Below, piece after piece: positions 47,017 to 60,724 of a DNA stretch of 64,000 bases. Each line of letters opens with the position of its first letter. Within the stretch, counting starts at the first letter, position 1. Below the pieces are notes generated by a model. It had not been told where the DNA came from and made no database searches. It worked only from the letters and a program-made list of their open reading frames with translations. This DNA comes from Ceriagrion tenellum (lineage: Eukaryota > Arthropoda > Insecta > Odonata > Coenagrionidae): assembly GCA_963169105.1 (NCBI GenBank), contig OY720636.1, positions 107,880,539-107,944,538 on the forward strand, read 5' to 3'. A program made the translations under genes and the position numbers.

Positions 47017-47639
47017 TCATCGTGCTTTTTTTCCTAGCGAGCCAACCTGAAGATCACAGATGAGATCATCTAGTTCTATATTTTTTCACGATCGCAGGAA
47101 AGAGTGAATTTGTCGATAAAAACTGAGCAACCGTGAAGGTAACCGCGTTCGGTCTCGCTACAGAATCACCCCAAAGGACGAAAACCTGAACCTGAACACT
47201 GAAGCCAAGGAAAGAGGAAATTTCCTCGTGTTCAACCCAAGAGGCATTCGCTGTCATAGTCGCGGATGCAACTAGCACGGTCGGGCACGAGGGCGGAGCT
47301 ATGAGTTCACTGCACGGCGGTCAACGCCCATGACGCACGCTCACACATATAGCGAATTCGTCAGTGACGTGAGACTCGTGAGGAAACACGGAAGGAAGCG
47401 TAGGCCGCGCTCGGACTGAGATAGAGCAACATCTCCAACCAACTGGAAAAGAAGGTTCTTTTTCTGTATTTTGCAACCTAGAGACATCAAATAACTCTCC
47501 CGTACATACAATATAAAATCAATTTTTTAAGTTAGGCGACCAGAACACAAGTAAGTCTCGGAAAATTTGTTGTCTAAGAAAAAGACAGCAATTCCATTTA
47601 TCATTATCACATATATGAAATAACGGGTATAATGATGTT
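47017..47639. other. Non-coding stretch, no gene seen
   Basis: No family-like ORF and no repeat recognised. Confidence 0.35.
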
Positions 47640-47945
47640 ACTCTGATTGGAGGTGATAAGAAAATTTCGAGTTTTTGCCGAGACCCCGATCCCCTTCAAA
47701 GATTTCCACAGCTCGACATACATCCTGCATCTCTTCACCACACCCATTTGGCCCATTCTCTTTCTTCCACTTTCCCGCTCACCTATTGCCCCCTCCACTA
47801 TCACGGCTGTCAGCATCCCCTAACTCGCTCCACTTACCAATTCTGCCTCCGCCCTATCTCCTCCACCAGTTTACTCCTCCCACCCACAATGCTGGGCACT
47901 TCTACGATCATCATTTTTTCGTACTTTTTCCATACTCCTCCTCAC
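47640..47945 (-). pseudogene. RTE-like RT tail, subfamily shared with 51 kb
   Basis: On the minus strand one frame reads VWKKYEKM and IVGGRSKLVEEIGRRQNW. A second frame continues MLTAVIVEGAIGERESGRKR and MGQMGVVKRCRM. These match the 51-kb copy block by block (MVGEERNLLNEIRERQGRW; LLKSVIEGRMLGKRSRGRKR). The WLGHxLR block that normally lies between is damaged. Upstream RT is absent. A dead copy. Confidence 0.8.
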
Positions 47946-50869
47946 CCTTACCTGATAACGTTTAAGGCCTAAATTCTGTAGTACAATAAGATTTTTAAAC
48001 TATTCAATGGCACTCGTCGCTGAATTTTTTTCTGCAGTATCAATAGTAAATATGTGATACTCAAATTTGCAACGAAACTTTCTACCATCAGTTTTTTTAA
48101 TTGATTAGTATTACTTCTTATAGGAATTCTATACATATATATCGTCCCAGGAAAATGCCACTAGTATATTTGTTTTCATCGATCTTGTGAACGTAATTTC
48201 ACATAAAATCACACCTCTTTCCTCTTTCCTTTCCTCAAAGGTCTACTAGTTTTCGCAGCAAATAACCCATGGACTTAATTTTAGGAATGAACAAAAGACA
48301 TGGACAAAAAAGATAACTAAACAATCGAAGTCAAACCCAAATACTAAAACCAATAAATTACTAATTTTAGAACAAAGATGAATAATAACCACCGCGAACC
48401 TTGTTCTACGGTGTCTACTTCGTAATGATAAATGCATGTCTCGTGCAGATAACATGAAGAAGAGTTTAAAAAAAGACGGACGGCTCGGGAAATCACGCGT
48501 GGGAGTTGGGAGAGCACACACAATGAAGCTTACAGACACTCCGCGTAGAGCGTTTCCTTGTTATCCGTTCCCAGGAAGATAGGCTCAGTTCCCAGGATTA
48601 AAGTCCTTATAGGTTAGAGTCCCCGGGGATTCGCACATGGTACTACTAAAGACGTTCGCAGTCACCGACCGAGTCATCTTCTCCACTCGCAGCCTCTTCC
48701 CTGACCCTATATCCACTCTCCCATCTAAGAGCCGAAAAGTCACACCATCGCGGAACAGCCTAACCCATTCCTCCACCATCTTATAAAACAATGGAGCACA
48801 ACTTAGCGCTACGTTACGCAGGCTTCCATTTATATATAAACCCTGATTCCAGCCAGAGGAAATGTATGATCGGAAAAGTATCCCATCCTCTCGTTTAAAA
48901 TAATAAATACATCCACGCCAAGAAAATATAAAAATTAAAGGTAAAATTCTCTCCTTTCTTAGGAAAGTTCGCTAACGACTGCAGCAAAGCACATGGAATA
49001 ATCCACCTTTGTATGTATGCCGCACGACACTAGCAGTTGCGACCCATCACATGCCAAAGCTTTGAAGAAGAGGCAAGGCAATACCCACGCGAATTGACTT
49101 CATTTTCAGACACAGAGGCCGATTGCCGACGATTTTCGTTTTACAACCACTTCGCTTTCATTAACAGAAATAATTCACTATTAACATTATAACCAAGAAG
49201 GGTTGGTGAATTCAATTTATCTACTTCACCACCTGAAAAAAAGTACATTATTGTTTAATCCCACCCATGATAGAAAGAATTGCAATATGGAATGTTTCAC
49301 CTGTCATTACCCTGACGACTAGGTTATTTCGAGGATAATTTCACTTGTGGAAGTCGTAAATTGGACAGAACAGACTGCCGACGTGGGTTTACTAATTTAC
49401 TGACGAGGGGTTTATTGATTACTGAGGGTTGATATTTGAAAGATCGTCATTCTCTATTGTATTCTATCATTTTGTCAAAAATCGTCAAAATTGCCCAGGA
49501 ATCTCTCAGGATTAGAGTAAAATTACCGATAGGGGAGAGAAATAATTCACGGCTGAATTCCATTTCGTTTCACGTTAAGGGCATGCTAGAAGTAGAAACG
49601 GCATCGCGTTCATTCTGGTATTTTTCCGCTCAGGGATTACGTTCCATTTACTTCACTTTCTAAGAAGTTCATTCCCTGGAGCAAAAGCCCATTTGAATTT
49701 TTCCAACCCAAGGTTTCATTACGTTTCCATTGGCATCCCCATTCTCAAGATCACTTATACCAAGACATAAAAGGATAAAAGAGAGAGGAAAGCTCTCTCC
49801 CTCTTGAAAAACATAATCCAATTTTGAAGAAACGCAATCATGCACTGCGTGAAATGCAAATGAATTAAAGACCGCGCGCAAACAGCGCCCCATGAAAATG
49901 CACCGAAAATTTAAAAAGTTAAAAGTTTAAAATATTACGTGATGCTTGAGAGAGCAAATGTGCAGGGTCCGGAAGATTTTTTAACCATTTTTTTCTATCT
50001 TGAAGTCTTCTCATCTGAGACTCTCTTCCCTCGATTAGTTGAGGGCGCATCCTTCGCTTGCAACAGGAAATGCAAAAAGTAACAAAAAAAAATGAACCAA
50101 CGTAGACCACTCGCGGTTGGCACGGCTGTGGAAAATAAAGACCCCCACTGTAAAGACAAAATATCTCGTAGCAATGTGGCTCACAGATAACGCGGGCTTC
50201 TTAAAGAACTGGAGAGGATCCAAGCGAAAAGAAAGCACGAGCCAAGAAATATTACAATGATCTCAACATGAATAAGGCGACTCATATATCTCAAGAAAGT
50301 CCAGAGATAATTAATGAACTTGGTGGCTAGCTTGAAATCTTCACTTCACTTGACGTGGGGTATGAAAATATCAACTACAATAAACTAATATAATTCCGAG
50401 CAACACTTCAAACTAGGCTCCAGAAAACCACAATTAAATAATTTATGACGATTCCGGTTGGAAAATATACGTGGATACAGTAAAAAAAATTATCATCAGC
50501 GGTCACCAATCTGGAGATTGACTTACGGCCCTGCACCATTCTCCTTGCAGTTTCAATCCATTACATGTCTCCATATCCCCATAATTTGCCACAGATTGCA
50601 TTCAACGGATCAACAATTTGTAAATCACTCCACAACAAATTTTTTTATCTTTCATTGTTTTCTTTGACGTGAGAGGGCGATGAGACATGCTGATAATAAT
50701 TCTGAAAATAACTTCATGGGAATACATCGGATCATTTTGTGTAGAACTCAGCTACCGAGAAAATTATTCCGGTTCATATCTTGTTGAATCCACTTCAAAC
50801 AGGTCTTTATTATTATAATTAGGGATTCTACCGCTAAAGGTAGGCTTTGTTGAATGTCAGAGAATCCGT
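47946..50869. other. Non-coding stretch, no gene seen
   Basis: Nothing recognisable in ORFs (all under 100 codons). A minus-strand ORF at 48585-48791 is RT-like only in composition and was not called. Confidence 0.4.
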
Positions 50870-50874
50870 TCCCA

Positions 50875-51260
50875 GCCTTTTACACATTCCGGGTCATATC
50901 TCCCCCAAATATATCCTTTTTCGCCTCTGCAAAAGATCTGCCCTTCTTCATCACGTCCATGACACCTATTCTCTTTCTTCCCCTACTCCGCTTGCCCAAC
51001 ATTCTTCCCTCTATCACACTCTTCAGCAACCCCTCACACCCTTTATTACCTCCTTCAGCCATCTACCCTGCCTTTCCCGGATTTCATTCAAAAGATTCCT
51101 TTCCTCGCCCACCATCTCCAGCACTTCCTCGTTAGTCTTCCTTTCCGTCCATTTAACCTTCTCCATTCTTCTCCACACCCACATCTCAAATGCCTGCATC
51201 TCCTCCATCTGTTCATACACCTCATCTACCTCTTCCTCCAAACAGGTCTAACGGCCGTAA
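50875..51260 (-). pseudogene. RTE-like RT tail, frameshifted
   Basis: Minus strand: AFEMWVWRRMEKVKWTERKT, NEEVLEMVGEERNLLNEIRE and RQGRWLK in one frame, then a frame switch near 51.03 kb to LLKSVIEGRMLGKRSRGRKR and IGVMDVMKKGRSFAEAKKD. This is the canonical order FEMWxWRRMxxIxWTxxxTNEEVL, VGEERxLLxxIRxRQxxWLGH, LLxxVIEGRxxGKRxRGRxR of arthropod endonuclease-reverse transcriptase C-termini. Only the C-terminus is present. It ends at a stop codon after GGDMTRNV. Confidence 0.9.
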
Positions 51261-54156
51261 TTTTAAATAAAAACGATATCTTAGGATTATCCACACAAAA
51301 ATTGAACAGCGACCATGGGTTAAGTATTCAACGTCATTACCAATGCTCATGGTAATGATTTGCTCATTCATGACAGTGAATTGCTAAAGTCATGGTCGGT
51401 ATTGAATTTTAGAGAGAAAAATACTTAACTATCGTTTTTATGTATTATGACTTGGTTCCACATTGACACACATCAGTGTCTTACAACTATGATTTATCTT
51501 TGTGCCCTTATATTGTATTTGGAAACGTCCTCATTCCACTCACAACTCAATCCCTGCAGATAAAATCTCTTCAAGAAGGGCTGCGTAACATTCTGGAAGC
51601 AGTTCAAACAAGCCAAAATTTAGAACCATTCGTCACTGTACCACGTACCAAATTACCTCTTACAAATTATCATGAAATATTTCACGCACAATGGATCTTT
51701 AAGGGAAACCATAGAGGGAACACGGAAAGGAATTAAACAGTTTGTCAATCGAATGGCTTAGTTCCACGCGCTCTCCGCAATCGCCAGACAAGTCGACCTT
51801 TGGATTGAAGACTGAGGTTTTATTGCCTTCGGTCGAGAGCAAATTCTCCAGCTCCACAGACCTCAAGTACCCTGGAGAAACTAGGATACAAAAAATACGA
51901 CAAAAAACGAGTCTCCCTGCGGTCCTTGAGAAAGAGCGCACAGTTAACCCACACGGAGGGGATGGGTGAACTTTGGAACAGTGAAGATTCTAAGGGCTCC
52001 AGGAATATTTTTCAGTGTCTCTCTCTCTATCTCTCCATTATTCCTCACACGGCTAAAGGCCTTCGTTATTTTATTTACTTGCTTCTTTCTCCTCAGGCCT
52101 CACATAGGCCTTGCAGTCTCGAAGCTGCGAGCGACCGCTCTCGGCTGAAGAAATGAGGGCGGAGTTTTAATTAGCGACGCCGGTTCGTAATACTCTGCGA
52201 ACTCTTTCGGGTGTGGAAATGGGAGGGAGGGGGGAGAAGGAGACAATTGAAGACCGAGAGTGGGAGAGATGGTGGGAGGGAAATGACGTGGAGAGCGGAG
52301 GAGAACAAGAGAAGTGCGAATTCGGCGCGGCGAGGGCACCACAGCCTCGACGGGATGGAGACGCGGGTGCATTGTGGGAACGCCATTGGGGTCGTTCCGC
52401 ACCTCGTAGGAGGCGCTCTCCACACACACATATATCCCGTCACATCCGGGGCAGGGGACGGGGAGGTCTCCCCACGAAGAATTCTCCGCGGATGTACTCA
52501 GAGATACCCGTAGAAAGAGCGTGAGATTGCAGGAAAAGCAACGTCAGAAGAACATTCCCCAAATTTTGCAAACAGGATGGGGACGCAGCCCCATCACATC
52601 AGACGCATTAGTTTCAGGGTGGCACAGAGGTTATTTTATCCCCACATTAAATCACTAGAACTGAGAGAAACCTAAAAATTCAGCGCAAAATGAAGAGAAA
52701 CCATCAAATCAGCCTATATCGAAGCTGAAGAATGAATGGGGGAAACGCCCAAAAAGAGTGTTGAAGAAGAAATCAATTTTACCACATTTATTTCTTTAGC
52801 AAAAACAAGTTACAAAGAATAATCGTGCAAAATCGCAGTACTTTGAATAAAATTCTGTTTAGTTTCATAAATATATTATTTTTCTTCCTTAGCACGAGAA
52901 TCACGAAAGAAATCTACATACTACCCTGTGAAATGAGGATGGGCTCATCGTAGGTCTTAATCGCATTCGTGCGTTGCATTCCAAACTTATGCAATGATTT
53001 GGACGTCTCAAATACAGAAATTCGATGAAGTTCTAAAAGATACGCTTTTAATCCGCTTAAAATAATTCAAAAAGATTCTATTATACACCATAACCACAAG
53101 CGTCAAGTATACAACTCCTACTTTTAAAAAAATTATTCACCTGAAAATAAATGAAAACAAAAACAAGACCACGACTAAATCTAGGCTAAGAGTTATATTT
53201 ATCAAAAATAATGTAACTACCAAGTTTCTGATTATTTAACTCGAAAGTCACATGCGCAGCGTTCCAGCGAGAAAGATGAAATTTAGAGCATCCTCTAAAA
53301 TGCTGCTGGATTACTCCCAGTGCAATGCACGATCACAAAATGAGAAAGCAATGATCAAAATAATACAGTCATTGTTCCAAACTTGGTGGAAGATTACCAC
53401 CTCGTGGCGAAGTGATTGTCAGAGAGATTTAACGCATTATGATGAACACGTCAGCGGGAAAAAGTTCCAGCCACGTAAGAGAGGGATCCTCTTTCGTTCA
53501 GCGATTAATGCCACCGCTAACCGGAGCACATGTTCACTGACTCACCGTGAATCACAGACACCGAATGACTTCCACACGAGCTGCTTCGACCTCTTCTCCG
53601 GCGAATAGGAAGAGGACGTCCACTGACACGGCGACGCGACGCGAAAACGCGTCGTTCAGGATATTTACGGTTCAAACCTTCAACGGCGAGAGGATTTCCC
53701 GGCCACTTTTCACGCAAAGTACTTCCTCCCGTTAGCCACGGAGGGGAGAATAGCGGAGGCGCGGTTTAAATTGCATCGGGAACTACTAAGTTGGAACGAC
53801 CCACGGGGAACGTTGAAATAGAAGTTCGATGGGAATGAGATGTTTCCAAGGGTCATCTCCTCAGATCTCGCTATTTTTAGGACGAATTTGTGAAAGAAAT
53901 GAAACAACTCGCAAGAGACGAGAAAATATATAAAATAGTCGAATTTTTTCACTGGAAATTTTCTGCACAGTTTCCTGATTCGCCTACATCTCATTACGAT
54001 CGAATAGTTTCAGCTGGCTGGCAGCAAGTTGATGGTTATTGTCTCAACTTAATATTTTACAATAGCCTATGCCGTCAATCGCATCGGATAACACAAATTT
54101 TTTGGCTCTGAATCGTAGTAGCTTTGTATGAGCAAGTAAAGTATGCTTCTGTAGAA
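51261..54156. other. Non-coding stretch with hairpins and a GC-rich patch
   Basis: 51.31-51.43 kb has interleaved perfect inverted repeats: CGACCATG (51310-51317) with its complement at 51391-51398, and GTTAAGTATT (51319-51328) with its complement at 51420-51429. Between them is a local hairpin CATTACCA / TGGTAATG. 52.16-52.52 kb is purine- and GC-rich with ORFs on both strands. No gene was recognised. Confidence 0.4.
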
Positions 54157-54341
54157 GCATCCAGGGCATTCGCCCCACTGCTAACAAGTAAAAATGTTTA
54201 GACGTCCATTGCAAATAGGTCATTCTAATAAAAAAATGAAAGTGCTGCTGATCAGACAAAATTTGGATAAAATATCTACTCGCAGAACGCAAACACCCTT
54301 AAGGTCGCTTAACACGGTACATATTATAGCACAAACGAATT
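54157..54341 (+). repeat. Dispersed repeat, copy 1 (pair with 55.9 kb)
   Basis: Shares with 55922-56111 the ordered words GGGCATTCGCCCC, TAACAAGTAAAA, AAAATGAAAGT(G/T)CTGCTG, AAATATC(T/C)ACTCG(C/A)AGAACGC, CTTAAGG(T/C)CGCTT and GCACAAACGAAT. Same orientation, about 1.77 kb apart. Non-coding; probably two fragments of one unrecognised transposable element or a segmental duplication. Confidence 0.78.
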
Positions 54342-55921
54342 CATTATATATTGTACAAGAAAATGAATCGATCCAATATTTGACACCACCTGATCCACAT
54401 TTTACACGAATTTCACCGATGACGTAAAAGTGAAAGACTCGTCTTTTTTTAGCAGGTGATTTCCTTTTGGGGAAATCCAACTGCAGCTCTTTACGATAAT
54501 CTCAGCAAATGACTACATCAATCCACATTTCACGCTGTATTCACGGATAGCCGGTGCTAGAAACGTTGCAATTCGTGAGAGGGATTTAAGGAGAGGCAAA
54601 ATAAGAATTAACACCCATCTCCATAGAAAAATTATACGACATTCGATGTTTGAAAAGAGGTTCACGGTGGAGCCGGGAAAACCCGGAGGGCCACATTTAG
54701 GTCAAATTCCATGGATCGACATTTGCAGAAACGAGTGGAATGAAGCAATGAAGAGAAATTAATGAACATTTTATTCGGGGTAAATTTAACCGTCCGTATT
54801 TTTTAAACCCGTAAGAAATGTAAAAGTAGCCTTATTAAACTTAGAAGTGCAGCAGCTAGTACAAAAGTACCTTTTGGGTCAAATTCTCAGCATTTTTTAC
54901 ACTTAAGTTCGCAATGGGAAAAAAATTACCTCGTACGAGAAGTTACGAGCAGCAGTTACTAACTCATTGCTCAACCCACCAGCATAAAGAATGAAGATGA
55001 AGCACATATCGCTGATTCCGTATTTCCTTTCCGGGCCCAAAAAGCTCGAAATGTATCTACTCCGAGACAATTTCCTCCGCAAGGGGAAATAAATAATTCC
55101 ACCAAAAAAATCCATTATTTATGGCAGTAATATTTTCTCCCGGACGCTAATCAATATAACCCGCCAAAAAAACAAACGGAAGATTAAAATTTCGTTCCTC
55201 CACATCCTCGCTGCCGAAATTCTTTTTAAATCAAGCCGTGGTATCTCCAGAGGCATAAAAATATCCGATGGCTGGACCATACTCAGCGCATTACGACCGA
55301 ATCCACTGCAAGGGATCGGACTGCTTGGTCAGAATACATGCATCATAATAAAGGGGTATCTTTCCGCTATTCTTCCCAGGGTAATAATTTCCATCGATCT
55401 GACTATGAATGCTCATCTTTCAAAGATTTTCTCTCTTCAAAACACAAGAAGTTAACAATGAAACGTGCCCGTTTCGAATTTCTTGCGATGAGATATCACT
55501 ACCCTGGATCGGTTCAAGACACACCGGCGGCAGGCAAATAGGTCGATAAACTTTCTCGTTTTAAAGGTAAAGGTGCTGAAAGGGAAATGAGATCTTCCAC
55601 AGGAGCCTACTGGGGAGATCTTCAAGACAGACTAGCCAGATAACAAGTAACCGGAATTTCCGGAGTAATACATCGGTACCTATATTCTTTTCCATCTCAA
55701 AGTCAGTATTTTCTTCTCATACAAAGCTACCGCGATTCATAGTCACAATACCCTAAATTTGAATTATCCAATGCGAATGACATCGTAGACTATTTTAAAA
55801 TATTAAGTTCAGAAAATAACCATCAGCTTGCAGTCAGCAAGCCGAAACTATTCGAAACTTTCACTCCTTCCCCGCATAAATCTATGGCCTTAGACGCAGA
55901 AACCTCGGGGATATCCGTAAT

Positions 55922-56111
55922 AGCATCAAGGGCATTCGCCCCTCTGATAACAAGTAAAATGTGTTCCTCATTCCTTCCATTGCTACAAGGTTATCCTAAA
56001 TAAAATATGAAAGTTCTGCTGGTCAAACATAATTTGTACCAAATATCCACTCGAAGAACGCTAACTCCCTTAAGGCCGCTTTACATGGTAATTTTATTGC
56101 ACAAACGAATG
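55922..56111 (+). repeat. Dispersed repeat, copy 2
   Basis: Counterpart of 54157-54341; see that entry for the shared words. Divergence is about 20 percent. Homology stops just after GCACAAACGAAT in both copies, which may mark an element end. Confidence 0.78.
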
Positions 56112-58756
56112 TATCCTAGATTGGACTAGAAATTGAATGGAATTCGAGCAGGTTATATTTTTCGTTCAGTCATTCAGACAATCATACAATTTGTCGCTTT
56201 ATAATGTACAACTTTCCTCATGAAACAGTTCATGCATTCGTTGATTCAGTAAAATGTACACTAGTATCGTATATAATGAAGATAGAAAGAACGCTTGTCT
56301 TATGATTGCTTGAGTGAACGACCAAACTTAAAATGATGATTTAGTGACATTAATTCTTTCACTTTTGCAAGTATTAATATTTTTAATTTATTCTCAAGTA
56401 ACTTAATTGAATCATACATGTCAGCACTTAGCTGTCGATGAGATTTCATCCGAAACAGTTCGGATTTTTTGCATTTAAGGATTCTAAATTTTCGATCGCG
56501 ATGTTCATTTCACCTTTATTATCGAATCAAAATCGCTTAAATCATTGGGGAAGACCGGCTCCAAGAAAACAGAGCTCTTCGGCCTAATCGATGGGATTCT
56601 ATTGCGTGTCACCCTCAATCACTCAGAACATCCAATATCAGCCCCTCAGTATCATTTTCCACCCGCCGAATAAGCTCTCGGGAAATTGTTTCTCTGGCCC
56701 CCTCGGGACAATTAGTCGATATCCCTTCCACTTTCGCGACGCCAAAGAAGGGTATTACTCTTTACGGATTTCTAAGAGGATTATGATAAAGAGGTGCCCG
56801 AAACAGAGAGAGGAGATCGGACGGCTGGAGCGAGAGCTTTGGGGCTCCGAGTAAATGTGACAGAGGGAGCAAAGTCGAAGCATGAAATTAGATAAGGAAG
56901 CAAGTAGCTCGTTATGCACACAAGGGCTTTGATGGTGAGCTCACAGTCCTCAAGGTCAGAGAAATAGATGGAGCACAGACGCCCTAAAGCCCGTCGCTGG
57001 ATAATGTATGATTAGGTCATAAGAGGTTTAGTACTGGCACGAGGCGCAGAAATTCGCCCACTCGGATCTCCGGGATGGACTTTAGTCTTGAATCCTTTCC
57101 TTTTATTATCACATGTCATTCTAAACTTAATGCATGAGGAAAATACAAAAATACTCTAAGGGAGTAATTCCACAAATTCCTTTCTCGTGTAAAGCAGACA
57201 CCTAATCGCCCTACCTTTATGCAAAAACACCCTCATCAACTTACATCATGAGATACCCACCAGGAATGGTCATTGAAAAACAATGTCTTCTACATCATTT
57301 ACTTTCAAATACCATTCGTATCAAACCTAAGAACTAGGAAACATGAGTAATGGTGAAACATAAAAGGCAGCGTGAACTACACTTTTGTTCAAAATATCAC
57401 AGTTGCTTAAAATTCAAGAATTGATGGTGACGATCATTGGCGGCATAGCAAAAAATACTGATACATGTTATTAAAATATAAGTAAATCCAAGATTCGATT
57501 ACACTTAAAATGCATGCAAAATCTTTTTCAAAATAAAAAAGAGCTATTTATTCCTGAAAATTGAAGTTTTTCCCCCCAAATAAACCACTGTTTACTTAAC
57601 TGCTCGAATATCTGACATGGCCGGTGTGCCTCTGGGATACCGATAAATCTCTCCAAGCTTAAAACCAATTTCCAAAGGACCCGATACCGCAGTTTACATA
57701 ACCCGAGACCCTTAGATTAACCGCCGCGAGCGTTACCCACCTGAAGTAATCAACGGCAGTGTGATGCTTAAGATAATTTGATATTAATTGAAGTAGAGAA
57801 ATTAAGTTAAGAAACTTGAGAAAATTGGAAATTTCCACGTCATAATAAAAATATAATGTGTTTCGATTTCCCACTTAGCTTCGCCTAGCCCCCAATTAAT
57901 AACATGAATACTGAGGGTTTCAGAGGAGAGACGTAAAGGGCAAAGCCAAAAAACCACTAATACCGATTACGAGTAAAACTAAAATTAATCTCATACTCTT
58001 TCGTCAGGAAAAATTAAAGGCTGAAACATCGCCCCATACATCATTGCTCTTCGAATGGTTCATGATCAGCAGTATTATAATACATAACTCATCGCCCCTA
58101 TGATCCACAGAAAATTTATCTCCGAAGTTTAGTGAGATCAGTTCAAAATTTTCTTCGTTTGAAATTCAGTTTACTTGACATAGTTCATGTAACATTTGAT
58201 TTTCAGAAATGTAAATCGACTATTTAAGGTTGTACGAAAGTATGAGACGTATCAAAAATATAGTTGGCAAGCGATGCCACCAATTTTTTTCGGAGCAAGC
58301 TTAGCTTGAAAGTCCATTCGAAGGGAAAAGAGTGATTACAGGATAAACAACAAACGGACCGGGTGACAAAAATTCGGATAATAAAGTCGATGAGATGTGA
58401 GAACGAGAACTGAAATTGTGTAGAGAGAAAACTTCACGTCCCTCGGTCGCGACTGAAATTCCGGAACATAAAGTCAAATCCTGGAATCCCGCCAACTGTG
58501 GATACGTTTCAGGGCGGCAGCGGCAGCAGCAGGCACCAACTGGGATAAGCTTGTAAGTGACGTGCACGCGGATTATCCATGAGATCGGGTGTTAGGATGG
58601 AATCCACGGCAGGGGTGTTTCGCCCGTTCGTGGTGACCCGTGTTCAGTGGGAGGTGTGATGTGAATTCAGCCTCGAATACCGCACACTTTTGAAAAAGGA
58701 CATCCGACCTTCGAGTCGACGGTTGATCGTGCTAAGCGACAATACATTAGAAAAAT
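56112..58756. other. Non-coding stretch, no gene seen
   Basis: Short ORFs only, none recognisable. The interval 54342-55921 between the two dispersed repeats is likewise without recognisable content. Confidence 0.4.
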
Positions 58757-58890
58757 CATCATCATTGGTAGTTCAATCCTAAGATAGTTGACTGCAGCCC
58801 TCCACTGTTCCCCATCTAATGCAAGTTCCCTTTCTTCCTGGTATCTCTTACTATGTACTTTCCTCTTTATTTGGTGCATGAAACATGAGG
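58757..58890 (-). pseudogene. Very short LINE tail ending in a GAT-type repeat
   Basis: Minus strand: YQEERELALDGEQWRAAVNY followed by LRIELP, then CAATGATGATGAT. The pattern (D/N)RxxWRxxVxxLR followed at once by a short ATG/GAT microsatellite is how several RTE-type elements end. With only about 30 residues this is a tentative call. Confidence 0.45.
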
Positions 58891-60181
58891 ACAACTGACG
58901 TAAAAATTACAGAAATTATTTATTATGCATACTAAATGCATGAATTATGTCTATGCACCATTTATTAAGTGTTAACTTTATATTTTCAACAAATGTCTTC
59001 GATTTTACTGGGTGCTAGGCTTAGGGGAAAAAACCAGCACTTTGGCCTACTATTGAATCTTGGGCACGAAAAAAAGCACCTAGATGAATAATGTGAGGGT
59101 AAAATCTATAGCAATATTTTTTCAGACAAGCTCATTTTATCACCCTGAAATCACATGGCATAACTATAAAAACTAAGAAAAAAAGTGCCTGCCGGTTGAG
59201 GAGTAAGGTGGTAATCTAAAAACTTCACACAGTAAATTTGAAATCAAAGACAGTAATAATCGACAGCCTATACTACAGAAACTAAAGGAGGCATGCGTTC
59301 TAAAAACTGGAGAATATTTCATTAGCACACCATTGTTTGGAGGTTTGGAACTAGATATTTTGTTTAAAATAATCTTCTGATAAAAATTAACATGTCTTCA
59401 CTATATCAACGATCAAAGCATAGCATAATAAAAATACACACGGGGTAAGGATAAAAATATAGGGGATGACACAAGTTAAGACCATTTAATTTCAATGGGA
59501 AGTCGGCCCTATATTTAACCATATCAACGACCTTATGATTTAAATGTTAAAAGAATCAATCATAGAGAACAAAAAAAGACCACTCGTCGTTAAATATCGA
59601 TATAAAAAACACTAGAGAATAGCAGAAATAAACTATAGCGATAATGTAAATATAAGAGATAAGAAGAAAAATATTTGCACAAAATAAACTTACAAAACGC
59701 TCAATAATTCGACGCAGGCATGATTCAAAAGAGTGAAAAGCTGGAGAGGGAGGTATAACAGAGAGAAACATACGGAGGAAATATTTATCAGAAACGTCTT
59801 TGTCGTCTCGCACGGATTAATCCCCCCTCCCACGCTCTGGAAGCTGTACCTCCCCACTCCCACGCTCCTTTTCACATCATCGGTCGGTAAACCCAAAAAT
59901 CCTCGACTGACCTCTGACCCTTTCCCTGAGACTGAGCTACGTCCCCCAAGACGGCCCCGCCCATTCGAAACCCCAAAGAGAATGAAGAAGAAGAAGAAGA
60001 GGAAGACGTGGATGGAACTATTGGATATTGGAGATTTTCAACCGGTTGTCAACCATTTGCACAGCACAATGTAGAGAAAAATATATCCATGTTATTCAGC
60101 AGGAAGGAATAAAGCAGAAATATCCAGTTCAACGGGAAGCAGATAAAAGAAGTAGGAGAGTTTAATTAATTATGGAGTTTG
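58891..60181. other. Non-coding stretch, no gene seen
   Basis: AT-rich; one GAAGAAGAAGAAGAG run at about 59985-60000. The plus-strand ORF at 59733-60074 shows no family resemblance. Confidence 0.35.
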
Positions 60182-60715
60182 ATAACGACAGATAGAAAAG
60201 GTAGGAGAGAAATAGTCAGTCGGATTGCCCAAGCAAAACAGGTATTCTGCTCAAAGACGAGCTTATTGACAGCTAATGGAATCTCTCTGAAATCAAGTGT
60301 AAGGTTGCTACAGAGTTTTGTGTGGAGTTCGCTCTTGTATGCGTGAGTTATGGACAGACTAGAAGAGATTAGAAGACTCAAATCCATTGAGGTATGGTGT
60401 TACAGAAGAATGAAGAGAATATCATGGCGCGATAGAGATTCTTATGGGTAAGTCACGAGAATTGTAGGGACAGGTAGGGAGCTAAGGAAAAGCTTAACGA
60501 AGAGAGAAGATAAGCTAATTGGTCACATATCGAGGCAAGAAAACTGAATAAATACCCTTATGGAAGGATACAAAAAGGGAAGGAGATACAGAGCACGGTC
60601 AAGGCTAACATACATGAAGCAGATTGTGAATGACACAGGCTGTACAACATTGAAAGAAATAAAAGAAAAATCACAAGATCTAGAATGCTGGCGATCAGCC
60701 GCCAACAACCAGTGA
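60182..60715 (+). pseudogene. RTE-like RT tail, one frame, three in-frame stops
   Basis: A single frame of 178 codons spans the RT C-terminus. Visible blocks are IVSRIAQAKQVFCSKTSLLT (pattern IxxRIxxAKxxFxxxxxLLT), RLLQSFVWSSLLYA (pattern RLxxxYVWSxxLYGxE), MDRLEEIRRLKSIEVWCYRR, MKRISWRDR, REDKLIGHISRQEN, LMEGYKKGRRYRARSRLTYM and LECWRSAANNQ. Stops lie at 60344-60346 (where relatives have GAE), after DSYG, and after RQEN. Even so, the frame is otherwise preserved with no indels, which is unusual among the copies here. The tandem array begins directly after its terminal stop (60713-60715). Confidence 0.9.
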
Positions 60716-60724
60716 GTTGAGGAC

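Noticed and set aside
48585..48791. 68-codon minus-strand ORF as RT
   Set aside because: Only general resemblance in composition; none of the ordered RT tail blocks is present.
52100..52524. Five overlapping ORFs, up to 109 codons
   Set aside because: Purine/pyrimidine-biased GC-rich DNA giving open frames on both strands; no family resemblance.
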